A stretch of 25,669 bases of DNA from CAYHPY01 sp964358485 (GCA_964358485.1 CAYHPY010000049.1:1-25669), one strand, 5' to 3'. Counted from the first letter of the stretch, positions 12,491 through 20,389 are shown. The notes: generated by a model not told the origin, from the letters alone. Made by a program: numbers and translations.

Positions 12491-15400
12491 ATGGCGCCGA
12501 CAAAAAGCCGCTTTCTCCTGAAATTGGCCGCCGGCCTTTTCGTGGCCGGGGTGGCCGTCGCGGCCGCGGCCACCTGGGCGCTCAAGACCTATCTTCCCCC
12601 GGAAAAGGTGCGGGAACTGGTCCTCCGGGAGGCCGGCAAGGCGCTGAAGCGGGAAGTGCGCCTCGGCAAAATTAACCTGGGGGCCATTCAGGGGCTGACG
12701 ATCGAGAAGTTGGAGGTTTCCGAGCTCCCGAATTTCAAGGCCGGAACCTTCGTGTCGGCGGAGCGGTTTCGAGTCCGGATCAAGCTGCTCCCGTTGCTTT
12801 CCCGCCAAATCGAAGTCAGCCGGGTTTCCCTGGAGGGGCTGAAGGTTTCCGTGACCCGCGACGCCAAGGGGATTTTTAATTTCAGCGACCTGCTGGCGGC
12901 CTCGACGGTCCCGGTCCAGGCGACCCCCGGGGGAGCCGCGGCCGCGGCCCTGCCCGCGTCCCTGCGGGTGAGCCAAGCCTCGGTCTCGGGGGCGGAGATT
13001 CTTTTCCGGGACGCGGAAATCGGAACCTGGAAGGTCGCCGACGCCGACCTGGCCATCTCGGACTTCGATCTGAGCCGGCCGTTCGGCGCCAAGGCCAAGC
13101 TGACGGTCACGGGGAAATGGGGCGCGCGCCCGATCGACGCCAAGCTCCGTTTCGCGGGAACCATAGATCCGGCCAAGCTGGACCTGGCGGCGGCGGGCGT
13201 GGAGTTCGATGAGTTGGAGGCGTCCTTGGCCGGGGTCCGGGTCCAGGGCTCGGGCCGCCTGAGCCGCCCGGCGGCGCCGTCCTTCAACTTAAAAGGAAAG
13301 GTTTGGATTCAGGATAAACAGATTTTGGAGGTCGAAGTTTCCTCGGCGGCGATGGGGGCCCTCCAAGGGGGAGGGCCGCCTGAAATCTTCGCGGACTTCT
13401 CCGTCGCGGCCAAGGGTTTTTCCACCGCCGGACTGGAATTCTTCGGAGTCCCCGGCGGAATCGAAATTCCGGCCGGGGAGGCGCGGGGCAAGATTGCCTT
13501 CCGGGGCGGGGACCTGGCGGTCGAAGGGTTCCGGGTCCAGTCCAAGCTCCTGGAGGCGACGGCCTCCGGCTCCATTCTTAAGGCCCTGAGCAAAAAACCC
13601 GAGGCCCGCCTGACGGCGTCCTTTAAGGCCGACTTCCCGGAAATCGCGGCCTCCTCCCTGCCTTTCCGGCCGAAGGGCCTTCCGGAAAAACTGGTCATTC
13701 CGGCGGTTCAGGCCGAGGGCAAACTCCGCCTGGAGGGGGATTCCGCCGAAATCGAGGCTTTCACCGCCAAGATCCGCTACGGGGATATCAAGCTCTCCGG
13801 CTCGGTGCGGAGCATCGGCTCGGGCTTTCCCAATCTGGACCTGACCGCCTCTTTCCATGGGGACACCCCGCAATTCAAGGCCGCCGAACTCCCGGTCACC
13901 GGCGTCCCCGCGTGGGTGGTATTGCCCGCCGCCAAAACCGAGGGCACGGTGCGCATGAAGGGCGAGACGGCGTCCCTGGAAGGGATTCTCGTAAAAACAA
14001 AATTCGGGGACTTGACCGTGGCCGGGGATGTGCGCAAGCTCACCTCCGGAAAGCCCCAGCCCGATTTGACCGTGACGGTCCGGGGGGAGACCCCGCCTTT
14101 TAAATCCGCGGATCTTCCCGGGGCGGGCTTGCCCGCGGGGCTGGACATTCCGGCCTTCAAGCTCGATGGGAAGGCCCGCGTCGGAGCCGATGAACTCGGG
14201 CTGGAGGGATTCAAAATCGCCTGTTCCTACGGCAAGGCCGAAATCTCCGGCAAGGTCCGCAAGCTCGCCTCCGGCAAGCCCGAGCCGGATTTGGACATCG
14301 CGATCAACGCCGACATTCCGGGAATCCGGACCCAGGATTTGCCCGTCAAAGGCCTGCCTGCCCTGACTCTGCCCCCGGGCCGTGTCGACGGCCGCCTCGG
14401 CTTGGGGGCAGATGAGCTTTCGTTCGATTCGTTCATTTTAAAAAATAAGTTCGGTTCCGTGAAATTGACCGGCAAGGTGGCCAAAATCATTTCCGGCCCC
14501 CCCGACCCGAAGCTGGATTTAACCGCCGATCTGTCCCTCCCGGCCTTCAAGACCGCGGACCTCCCGATCGAAGGCCTGCCCAAGGATTGGAATTTTCCCG
14601 CCTCCAAGTGGGACGCGTCCTTCTCCGGAGACTCCGACCGGATCGAGATCCGGTCGGTTCGAGTCGTCTCCGGAAGCGAGGGCGCCAAAAACGACATGGA
14701 GGTCTCGGGCAAGCTCACCCGCCTGGGGCTGAAGGATCCCTCGAAATTCGAGCTCAAGAAAGTCCTCTTCGACATCCTGGTCAAGGGGCGGTCCTTTTAC
14801 CTGGACCAGATCACGCCCATCACCCCGCAGACCCGGGACCTCAAGATGAAAGGGAAAGGGATTTTCGCCGTTTCGGTGGCCGGGACCTTGGACAAGCCCA
14901 CCTTGGGGGGAAAGCTGAAATTCGACGGGATGGGAGTCTCCCTGTACGGCTTCGAGCTGTCCGATTTCAGCGGAACCGCCACCTTGGACGACCGGGGCAT
15001 CCGCCTTCCCAACGTCCACATCCCCCGGATCAGCGGGAAGGTGGACGGCGCGCCCCTGGAGATCGACCTGACCGTCTCCGACTATTTGGCGGCCCCGAAG
15101 ATCGACGTGGACGTGGTTTTGGAAGGCCTGGATTTGGAAAAGGCGCTGGCGGCTAAGGCGGCTTTTCTAGGAGGGGGCGCCCCCGCGGCGGGCGGCGGCG
15201 AACCGGCGGCGGCCCCGGCGGTCAAATCCCTAACGGTGGACGCCAAGCGCAGCCTCAAGATCAAGCGGCTGTTCCATCCCAACGCGGAGGCGCGGGATCT
15301 GGAAGCCCGCTGGGACCTCTCCGACATCACCCTGGACTTGAAGAAAATCTCCGGCGAGGCCAAGTTTCGGATCGCGGGCGGGCGTTTCGACGACCTGCCG

Positions 15401-15715
15401 AAGGTGGTCCGCCGGGAGGCCGCCCTCAAGGCGATGGCTTTGCCCTTCATGCTTCTCAGCAAAATCCTCAAGCTCGGAAAGATCGAATTCACCGAGGCCG
15501 CGGGGCTTTATCGCTTCAAGGACGGGGTGATGACCATCGAAGACAGCCGGGTCACCACCAGCAAGGGGGACTACTTCGTGTCCGGCTCGATCAACCTGGG
15601 CGACGAGACGGTGGACGTCCGCATGCGCTCGGAGCGGCTCTTTCCCCCGGTGGCCGCCGTGGTGACGGGGACTTTCGAGAACCCCAAAACCAAGGCCGGC
15701 ATCGCCGTTCCTTAG
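12491..15715 (+). CDS. AsmA-family envelope protein with five tandem repeats
   Basis: A 1074-residue protein anchored by one N-terminal helix (about 9-30) and otherwise periplasmic. It opens with an AsmA-type domain (LVLREAGKALKREVRLGKINLG, split around residue 45-65) and ends with an AsmA C-terminal region (residues about 925-1074). Residues 374 to about 750 are five tandem units beginning at residues 374, 451, 526, 601 and 675 (DNA 13610, 13841, 14066, 14291, 14513). Each has a LP..GLP, IPA, SGKPxPD-like pattern. AsmA/TamB proteins form long beta-grooves thought to move phospholipid or assist outer-membrane assembly; repeats would lengthen the groove. It follows the HD gene by 6 bases. A frame-internal Ala/Gly/Pro-rich loop is near 897-915. 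Confidence 0.88.
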   Translation: MAPTKSRFLLKLAAGLFVAGVAVAAAATWALKTYLPPEKVRELVLREAGKALKREVRLGKINLGAIQGLTIEKLEVSELPNFKAGTFVSAERFRVRIKLLPLLSRQIEVSRVSLEGLKVSVTRDAKGIFNFSDLLAASTVPVQATPGGAAAAALPASLRVSQASVSGAEILFRDAEIGTWKVADADLAISDFDLSRPFGAKAKLTVTGKWGARPIDAKLRFAGTIDPAKLDLAAAGVEFDELEASLAGVRVQGSGRLSRPAAPSFNLKGKVWIQDKQILEVEVSSAAMGALQGGGPPEIFADFSVAAKGFSTAGLEFFGVPGGIEIPAGEARGKIAFRGGDLAVEGFRVQSKLLEATASGSILKALSKKPEARLTASFKADFPEIAASSLPFRPKGLPEKLVIPAVQAEGKLRLEGDSAEIEAFTAKIRYGDIKLSGSVRSIGSGFPNLDLTASFHGDTPQFKAAELPVTGVPAWVVLPAAKTEGTVRMKGETASLEGILVKTKFGDLTVAGDVRKLTSGKPQPDLTVTVRGETPPFKSADLPGAGLPAGLDIPAFKLDGKARVGADELGLEGFKIACSYGKAEISGKVRKLASGKPEPDLDIAINADIPGIRTQDLPVKGLPALTLPPGRVDGRLGLGADELSFDSFILKNKFGSVKLTGKVAKIISGPPDPKLDLTADLSLPAFKTADLPIEGLPKDWNFPASKWDASFSGDSDRIEIRSVRVVSGSEGAKNDMEVSGKLTRLGLKDPSKFELKKVLFDILVKGRSFYLDQITPITPQTRDLKMKGKGIFAVSVAGTLDKPTLGGKLKFDGMGVSLYGFELSDFSGTATLDDRGIRLPNVHIPRISGKVDGAPLEIDLTVSDYLAAPKIDVDVVLEGLDLEKALAAKAAFLGGGAPAAGGGEPAAAPAVKSLTVDAKRSLKIKRLFHPNAEARDLEARWDLSDITLDLKKISGEAKFRIAGGRFDDLPKVVRREAALKAMALPFMLLSKILKLGKIEFTEAAGLYRFKDGVMTIEDSRVTTSKGDYFVSGSINLGDETVDVRMRSERLFPPVAAVVTGTFENPKTKAGIAVP

Positions 15716-15882
15716 CTTGCGAACCAACGGGCCAGGGCGGAGAGGAAGGCGGGCGGGGAGGGGTCCTTGCGGAAAAACACGATGTAGGCGCCGGCCAGGC
15801 TGGCCGCCATCATCATCAGGCCGAAGACGAAGGTCATCTTGAGGTGGAACTTCTTGACCCGCTCCCGGACCTCCGGGTCCAT
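15712..15882 (-). CDS. small single-span membrane protein
   Basis: A 56-residue protein, MDPEVRERVKKFHLKMTFVF onward. One membrane helix lies at about 16-36, flanked by basic residues on the N-terminal side (predicting N-in) and by a Pro-rich, then aromatic C-terminal tail. The ATG overlaps the stop of the ferritin-like gene (TGATG), which supports translation and a shared role. Its TAA overlaps the AsmA gene's TAG on the other strand (15712-15715). No family is recognised. It could tether or assist the diiron protein at the membrane, which is inference from coupling alone. Confidence 0.6.
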   Translation of the reverse strand: MDPEVRERVKKFHLKMTFVFGLMMMAASLAGAYIVFFRKDPSPPAFLSALARWFAS

Positions 15883-16745
15883 CAGTTCGCGGCGGCGGAG
15901 GCGGCGGGGGCGGGGGTGACGGCCAGCATGGTCCGGGCCAGGCTCGGGACCAAGGTGGGGCGAAGCAGCCGCTTGTCGTAGGGCTCCAAGCGCCTCTCGT
16001 TTTCCCGAAGGCAAAGATTCAGGAATTCCCGGAACGAGAAATCCCCGAAGGATTCGTGCGCCTTCATCGTGAAATTGTCCTGATCGGCCGGCTCGTCTTT
16101 CTTGGAAGCGGCGGCCCCGCCCAACTGCATGGCGGTCTTGACCCGGCCCGCGGCCTGTAGCCACATGGCCAGCCCGCGGCGGAAGATGTAGGAGGGCCGC
16201 CGGGCGAAAGAGAGCTGGGCCTGGTTGTAGGCCACCCAGTTGACGTGGAAGATGATGTGGCGGCCTTCCTCCTGCATGACCGGCTCGAAGAGCTTGACCA
16301 AGGACGGCGGGAAGAACCCGGACTCCCGCGCCAGGGCGAAGAGGCCGAAGGCGAAGAAGGAATCGAAGCACTCGCCGTAGCCCACGCGCATGAAGGCCCA
16401 GTTCGGATCGGCCGGGGGTGTGAGGTCCGGGGGGCGCCGGGCGTCGAGGCCGTAGCGGCCGACCATGATTTTAAGGATGTCGGCGTGGCGCTGTTCCTCG
16501 TACCCCTGCAGGGAAATGGCTTCGGCCATCAGCGGGTCCTTCTCGGCTTTCCCAAGCTCGATGACCTTCATGGCGGTCTCGGCCTCGGTCTTGACCGCCT
16601 CGTCCCAGACCGGCAGGGCCCGCAGTCGGTCCAGGCAGGCCTGGTCCAGCTCCGGCCATTCCAGCTTGGTCGGTTCGTAGGGGGTGAAGGTGTCGATGAA
16701 GAACCGGCACAAAAGGTCCCGGTGCTCGCGCGAACCGATTTCCAT
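15882..16745 (-). CDS. ferritin-like diiron protein
   Basis: A 287-residue, mostly helical protein with two ferritin-like iron sites: Glu56 region with E84xxH87 (YEEQRHADI) and Glu125 region with E160xxH163 (MQEEGRHIIF). This carboxylate/His set builds a diiron centre in oxidases, oxygenases and ferritins. It is longer than ferritin, so an oxygenase or oxidase role is possible. The C-terminus is low-complexity Ala/Pro. The open frame extends to 16913, but that would cover the divergent ferredoxin gene. The promoter-like box GAAAAT six bases before ATG 16745 supports this shorter start. It forms an operon with the tiny membrane protein. The facing ferredoxin gene may supply electrons. Confidence 0.78.
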   Translation of the reverse strand: MEIGSREHRDLLCRFFIDTFTPYEPTKLEWPELDQACLDRLRALPVWDEAVKTEAETAMKVIELGKAEKDPLMAEAISLQGYEEQRHADILKIMVGRYGLDARRPPDLTPPADPNWAFMRVGYGECFDSFFAFGLFALARESGFFPPSLVKLFEPVMQEEGRHIIFHVNWVAYNQAQLSFARRPSYIFRRGLAMWLQAAGRVKTAMQLGGAAASKKDEPADQDNFTMKAHESFGDFSFREFLNLCLRENERRLEPYDKRLLRPTLVPSLARTMLAVTPAPAASAAAN

Positions 16746-16751
16746 GAGCCC

Positions 16752-16793
16752 ATTTTCCCATTTTTGCCCAAGGCGGTCAAGGAATGATAGACT
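16752..16793. promoter_or_regulatory. face-to-face divergent promoters, diiron protein/ferredoxin
   Basis: Plus strand: TTGCCC (16764-16769), 18 bases, TAGACT (16788-16793), then 6 bases to GTG 16800. Minus strand: TTGACC (16780-16775), 17 bases, GAAAAT (16757-16752), then 6 bases to ATG 16745. The promoters overlap completely in a 54-base gap, and both predict leaderless mRNAs. Confidence 0.6.
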
Positions 16794-16799
16794 GCCCCC

Positions 16800-17120
16800 G
16801 TGGACGCCAAGGCCGTGCCGTTTGAAAAAACCGTCTTCGTCTGCACCCATGTCCGCGCCGACGGCAAGACCGCCTGCGCCAACCCCGGGCGGGGGGGAGA
16901 CCTCCTCTGCCATGCCCTCAAGGACGAGGTCAAGCGCCTCGGGCTCAAGGGCAAGGTGCGGGTGGCCCGCTCCGGGTGCCTGGACCGCTGCGCGGAGGGG
17001 CCCAACCTGTTCGTGTTTCCGGAAGGAAAATGGTTCTCGGGGGTGTCCGCGGCGGATTTGCCGGAGATTGTCGAGAAATTGAAAGGGGAGGGTGAGGGGG
17101 GGCGTCCGGTCAATAAATGA
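16800..17120 (+). CDS. thioredoxin-like [2Fe-2S] ferredoxin
   Basis: A 106-residue protein of the thioredoxin-fold [2Fe-2S] ferredoxin family (Shethna/Aquifex Fd4, NuoE-like). The cluster ligands are most likely Cys15 (FVCTH), Cys26 (TACAN), Cys60 and Cys64 (SGCLDRC). The spacing resembles the family, and Cys37 is an additional cysteine. FVFPEGKWFSGVSAADLPEIVEK near 71-93 is the typical closing strand and helix. It is a soluble electron carrier. GTG 16800 is chosen because TAGACT ends 6 bases before it and no Shine-Dalgarno is present. Divergence from a diiron protein suggests redox partnership, though this is inference. Confidence 0.85.
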   Translation: MDAKAVPFEKTVFVCTHVRADGKTACANPGRGGDLLCHALKDEVKRLGLKGKVRVARSGCLDRCAEGPNLFVFPEGKWFSGVSAADLPEIVEKLKGEGEGGRPVNK

Positions 17121-17250
17121 TTAAAAAATAAATAGAATTTACATCTTCTGGACGATGTAAATTATGCTGAAAATTTCAGGAAAACTCTCTGGGATGGGGG
17201 GGTGGGGGGCTGGAACCGGTTGTAGGTCTCAACCGTTATTGGGCCAGGCC
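17121..17250. other. convergent gap with three hairpins and a G-quadruplex-like run
   Basis: AATTTACATC (17136-17145) and GATGTAAATT (17154-17163) form a perfect 10-bp inverted repeat with an 8-base loop. CTGAAA-A-TTTCAG (17167-17179) is a perfect palindrome. CGGTTG (17217-17222) and CAACCG (17230-17235) form a third. Between them, 17191-17209 is a run of G3, G7 and G6 separated by one or two bases, able to fold as a G-quadruplex. The gap lies between two gene ends, so a two-way transcription stop is the simplest role. The AT-rich first repeat could also be a protein-binding site. Confidence 0.6.
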
Positions 17251-18516
17251 CTAACTAAAAACCCCACTCGCGAAGGAAACCACCCCGCCCTGCGGATCGG
17301 GCGCCTGGCCGTAGGCCAGCAATTTCCCGGAAGTCTTCTCCCCGTCCCGCAGGATTTCCATCAGGCGCAGGGCGGTGTACAGAGCCGAGAGCCCGCAGAC
17401 CTTGCGCCAGTGCCCGCCTTCCACCACCGACAGGTAGAATTCGTCGGCCTTTAGGGCCATGGCCAAATCCAGGGATTTCCGGTCCTCCGCCTCGATTTGC
17501 GCGAAGAGTTCCGGGCCCAGGACCTTGTCGTCGCCGAAACGGGGACCGACGTGGGCCAAGTCGATTCCGGCCAGGATGAGAATGCGTTTGCCCGCGCGCT
17601 TCTCCCTTAGAAGGCGCTCTCCCAATTTTCGCAGGCCCTCGTCGATGGTGGCCACCGTGGAGGGCGGCCGGTCGGGGCAGAAGCGCTCGAAGGACGAGCA
17701 CAGAATGGGCAGCCAGGCCGGGGACTTCTCCTTCCAAAGAAATTTCAGCCAGACCGCTTGGAATTCCAGGGAATGCTCGGTCCGGTGGGCCCATTCGTCG
17801 TCCAGCGGGTCGTACCAGAGGCTGCCCTTGGCATGGGCGAAGAGGCCCGGATCGCAGGCGACGGGACCGTAGGGGGTTTCGTAGGCTTTTTTCGTCAGAA
17901 TCCAGGGGGAGTTGGGCGACATGTGCGCCACGCCGAGGCCGACGATGAGGTCGGGGGGCGCGGACTCCGAGAGCGCCTGGTAGGCCCAGGCGTAGGCCGG
18001 GCCGCCCCGCTGGAAGTCGATGTGCGGGGCGATGAGGCCCAGAGGTGCGGGGGAGCTCCCGGCTCCCGGGGACTTGCCCGGCCCCTTGGGGTCCCGGAAA
18101 TATTCCCCCAGCGTCGCGGAGAGTTCCAGCGGCGCCTGCGGAAAAACCGTGCCGGCGTGGGCCGCTTTTCTGGACGGAGCGGCGCGAAAATCATCCAGGA
18201 CTTTTTGGCGTTTTCGGGCGGTTTCCTCGGTCTCCAGCATTCCGGCCTTGGCCAGATCCTCCACCATTTTCACGATCTCGGTCTCGGCCAGCATGGTGCC
18301 GGTGTACTGGGCGAACATCGCCCGCACCGCGGCGGGGCCGCGCTTGCCGTCCAGCAGGGAGGCCAGCATCATGGCTCCCGGAGAAAGGGCGATGGACGCC
18401 GAATCCAGGCCCTCGAGGTCCCGGAGCAGGAACATCTTCTTGCCTTCGTGCTCGATGGGGAAGGCCTCCATGCCTTGGCGCAGGGGGGGCAGGGGGCTCT
18501 GGTCGCGGGCGGTCAT
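17251..18516 (-). CDS. MEMO-family protein with N-terminal PqqD-like region (AmmeMemoRadiSam protein B type)
   Basis: A 421-residue protein. Residues about 25-98 resemble a PqqD-like winged helix (LLDGKRGPAAV then a helix ending AGMLETEE). Residues about 155-420 are a MEMO domain related to class III extradiol dioxygenases. Likely metal or active-site residues are His165 (APHIDFQRGG), His198 (GVAHMS), His248 (EHSLEFQ), Asp319 and His322 (GIDLAHVG) and Cys374. MEMO proteins bind copper or iron, and in bacteria accompany AMMECR1 and radical SAM proteins, neither of which is in this window. Start 18516 overlaps the upstream stop (ATGA). A longer frame would run through the glycosidase-like gene. 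Confidence 0.85.
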   Translation of the reverse strand: MTARDQSPLPPLRQGMEAFPIEHEGKKMFLLRDLEGLDSASIALSPGAMMLASLLDGKRGPAAVRAMFAQYTGTMLAETEIVKMVEDLAKAGMLETEETARKRQKVLDDFRAAPSRKAAHAGTVFPQAPLELSATLGEYFRDPKGPGKSPGAGSSPAPLGLIAPHIDFQRGGPAYAWAYQALSESAPPDLIVGLGVAHMSPNSPWILTKKAYETPYGPVACDPGLFAHAKGSLWYDPLDDEWAHRTEHSLEFQAVWLKFLWKEKSPAWLPILCSSFERFCPDRPPSTVATIDEGLRKLGERLLREKRAGKRILILAGIDLAHVGPRFGDDKVLGPELFAQIEAEDRKSLDLAMALKADEFYLSVVEGGHWRKVCGLSALYTALRLMEILRDGEKTSGKLLAYGQAPDPQGGVVSFASGVFS

Positions 18517-19625
18517 CGGCCTGTGAGCTCCAGGTATTGTCCGGCCGCCATCGAGAGGCCGTATTCCGTCGAATGCCAAAAGGTGCGGTAGGGAGACTCG
18601 TCGGCGCCCAAGGTTTCCAGGAAATTCCCGTAGCGCTCCACCAACTCCTCTACTTTTTCGCGCGGGGCCGAAACATCCTCTCCGAGCCGTTTGAGTCCGT
18701 TGAGCCAGACCAGCCCGAGGTGCAGCCAATAACAGCTGTGGTAGGTGGGGCTGAGCCGGGAAATCAGGGGCATGAGTTCCCGGTCGTAGGGGGCCGGGGC
18801 GTTGCGGATGGGAAAGGGGCGGTCCAGGCCGGCCCGGCGCACGCCCTCGGCGGCGGCCTCGCGAATTTCGGGGGAGAAGAGCCCGAAGTACAAGGCGTAG
18901 GCCGCGGCGTCCACGCTGAAGCGGTCGGTGCCCGCGTAATCGATGAAGTGATCCCCTTTCCAGCGCTCCGCCAGGAGGAGCTTTTCAAACGCGGCGGCGT
19001 CGGTCCGGGACTTGAGCCCGAGGCCGGCAAGCAGGCCCAGCATGCGCAGGGCGCAAAGGTTATTGTAGGTGGAGGAGGGCCGCAGAATGGTGTCGGCCCA
19101 ATCCCCGGTCATGCTCTCCGGCATCAGACCCCCGGAGAGCAGGTCTTTTTCGAAGTTCTCCAAAAGATCGGCCAGGACGGGCCGGGCCTCCGAAATCAGC
19201 GAGCCGTCCCCGGTGAACGAGGAATATTCCGAGACGGCGTGGACCAGCCACGGAAGATTGTCGCCCCGGTAGTAAGGCATGTCGAAGCCGTGCCGGGCGG
19301 TGAAACAGCTGGTGACGCGCCCCAGGCGGGCGGACTCCTGGAGCATATAGGCGATTCTTCCTCTTAGGTAGGGGGCGGGCAAGGTGAGCAGGGCGCCGCG
19401 CAGGGATTTGGAAAAGTCGCTGACCCACATGAAATGGAAATGGCCGGAACCCGCGTAGAGGACCTCTTTTCGGGCGTTGCGGCGGAGGACCTCGCGGGCT
19501 ATTTCCCGGGGCCCGTCCCCTTGAAATCTGGGGATCCCGTTTGCTCGAACCCGGAGGGAATCGAGGAAGTTCAGGAGCATGGAGGGGACTCCCTCCACGG
19601 TCACGGCGTAGGCCCCGATCATCAT
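18513..19625 (-). CDS. six-hairpin glycosidase-like protein
   Basis: A 370-residue protein with the look of an (alpha/alpha)6-barrel glycosidase. Landmarks are HFHFMWVSDFSKSLRG near 63-78, FDMPYYRGDNLPWLVHA near 113-129, MTGDWADTILRPSSTYNN near 170-187 and a C-terminal FWHSTEYGLSMAAGQYLELTG. Acidic residues in SDF, GDN and GDWAD would be candidate catalytic or binding groups. The exact glycoside hydrolase family and substrate are not clear to me. No signal peptide is visible, so it is cytoplasmic. Start 19625 is preferred over 19643, because TATAAT (19637-19632) ends exactly 6 bases before it and overlaps the alternative's codons. It is coupled to the MEMO gene by ATGA. Confidence 0.65.
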   Translation of the reverse strand: MMIGAYAVTVEGVPSMLLNFLDSLRVRANGIPRFQGDGPREIAREVLRRNARKEVLYAGSGHFHFMWVSDFSKSLRGALLTLPAPYLRGRIAYMLQESARLGRVTSCFTARHGFDMPYYRGDNLPWLVHAVSEYSSFTGDGSLISEARPVLADLLENFEKDLLSGGLMPESMTGDWADTILRPSSTYNNLCALRMLGLLAGLGLKSRTDAAAFEKLLLAERWKGDHFIDYAGTDRFSVDAAAYALYFGLFSPEIREAAAEGVRRAGLDRPFPIRNAPAPYDRELMPLISRLSPTYHSCYWLHLGLVWLNGLKRLGEDVSAPREKVEELVERYGNFLETLGADESPYRTFWHSTEYGLSMAAGQYLELTGR

Positions 19626-19631
19626 TTCGGG

Positions 19632-19653
19632 ATTATACCGCATATGGTAAAGT
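19632..19653. promoter_or_regulatory. divergent -10 boxes, glycosidase-like/pcm
   Basis: Minus strand: TATAAT (19637-19632), 6 bases before ATG 19625. Plus strand: TAAAGT (19648-19653), 4 and 7 bases before the paired ATGs at 19658 and 19661. No clear -35 boxes are visible. Confidence 0.5.
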
Positions 19654-19657
19654 AAGG

Positions 19658-20389
19658 ATGATGGGAATGTGGTTGGTGGCGACGGCGTTGTGCCTGTCGT
19701 CCGCGGAGGGGAGGTCCGCCGACACTTACATGGCCGAGCGTTCGGCGATGGTCGAGAAGATCGCGGCGTATTCCGCCGAGCACCGCGTGTCCGAGCCGAG
19801 GATTCTCGACGCCATGCGCCGCGTGCCCCGCCACGAGTTCGTCCCCCTCCCTCTGCGCCGCCGCTCGTACGATGACTCTCCCCTGCCCATCGGGGAAGGG
19901 CAGACCATCTCCCAGCCCTTCATCGTGGGCTTCATGACCCAGCTTTTGGACCCGAAAAATACGGAAACCATCCTGGAGGTCGGAACCGGTTCCGGTTATC
20001 AGGCGGCCGTCCTTTCCCTTCTGGTCAAAGAGGTCTACTCCATCGAGATTCTCCCCGGGCTCGGCAAACGCGCGGAAAACGACCTGCGGCGGCTGGGCTT
20101 TTCCAACGTGAAAGTCCGGATCGGAGACGGCTACCAGGGGTGGCCGGAGAAGGCGCCGTTTGACGCGATCATCGTCACCTGCGCCCCGGACCATGTCCCC
20201 GCGCCGTTGGTGGCCCAGCTCAAGGCGGGCGGCCGCCTGGTGATCCCGGTCGGGCCCGAGGGCTCCGGGGACGCCGACGGCCAGGAATTGATCCTGATCA
20301 GGAAAACAAAAACCGGACTGATCCGAGAGAAGAGGCTGCCCGTGCGATTCGTGCCCATGACCGGCAAGGCCCGGCCGGGCGGACTTTGA
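19658..20389 (+). CDS. pcm: protein-L-isoaspartate O-methyltransferase, probably exported
   Basis: A 243-residue enzyme that repairs isoaspartyl damage by methyl transfer from S-adenosylmethionine. The SAM-binding motif I is EVGTGSGYQAAVL (about 103-115), preceded by the substrate-side block PLPIGEGQTISQPFIVGFM. The later motif is FDAIIVTCAPDHVP and the closing strand RLVIPVG. Length of the catalytic part is normal. The first 20 residues (WLVATALCLSSAEG) are hydrophobic and end in small residues, suggesting a signal peptide, though no Lys or Arg precedes the core if translation starts at the ATGs. Starts 19658, 19661 and 19667 are all possible. Periplasmic Pcm occurs in some Gram-negatives. 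It diverges from the glycosidase-like gene. Confidence 0.9.
   Translation: MMGMWLVATALCLSSAEGRSADTYMAERSAMVEKIAAYSAEHRVSEPRILDAMRRVPRHEFVPLPLRRRSYDDSPLPIGEGQTISQPFIVGFMTQLLDPKNTETILEVGTGSGYQAAVLSLLVKEVYSIEILPGLGKRAENDLRRLGFSNVKVRIGDGYQGWPEKAPFDAIIVTCAPDHVPAPLVAQLKAGGRLVIPVGPEGSGDADGQELILIRKTKTGLIREKRLPVRFVPMTGKARPGGL

Noticed and set aside
16746..16913. 56-residue N-terminal extension of the diiron protein
   Set aside because: It would cover the start of the divergent ferredoxin gene, is Gly/Ala/Asp-rich, and lies upstream of the promoter boxes for ATG 16745.
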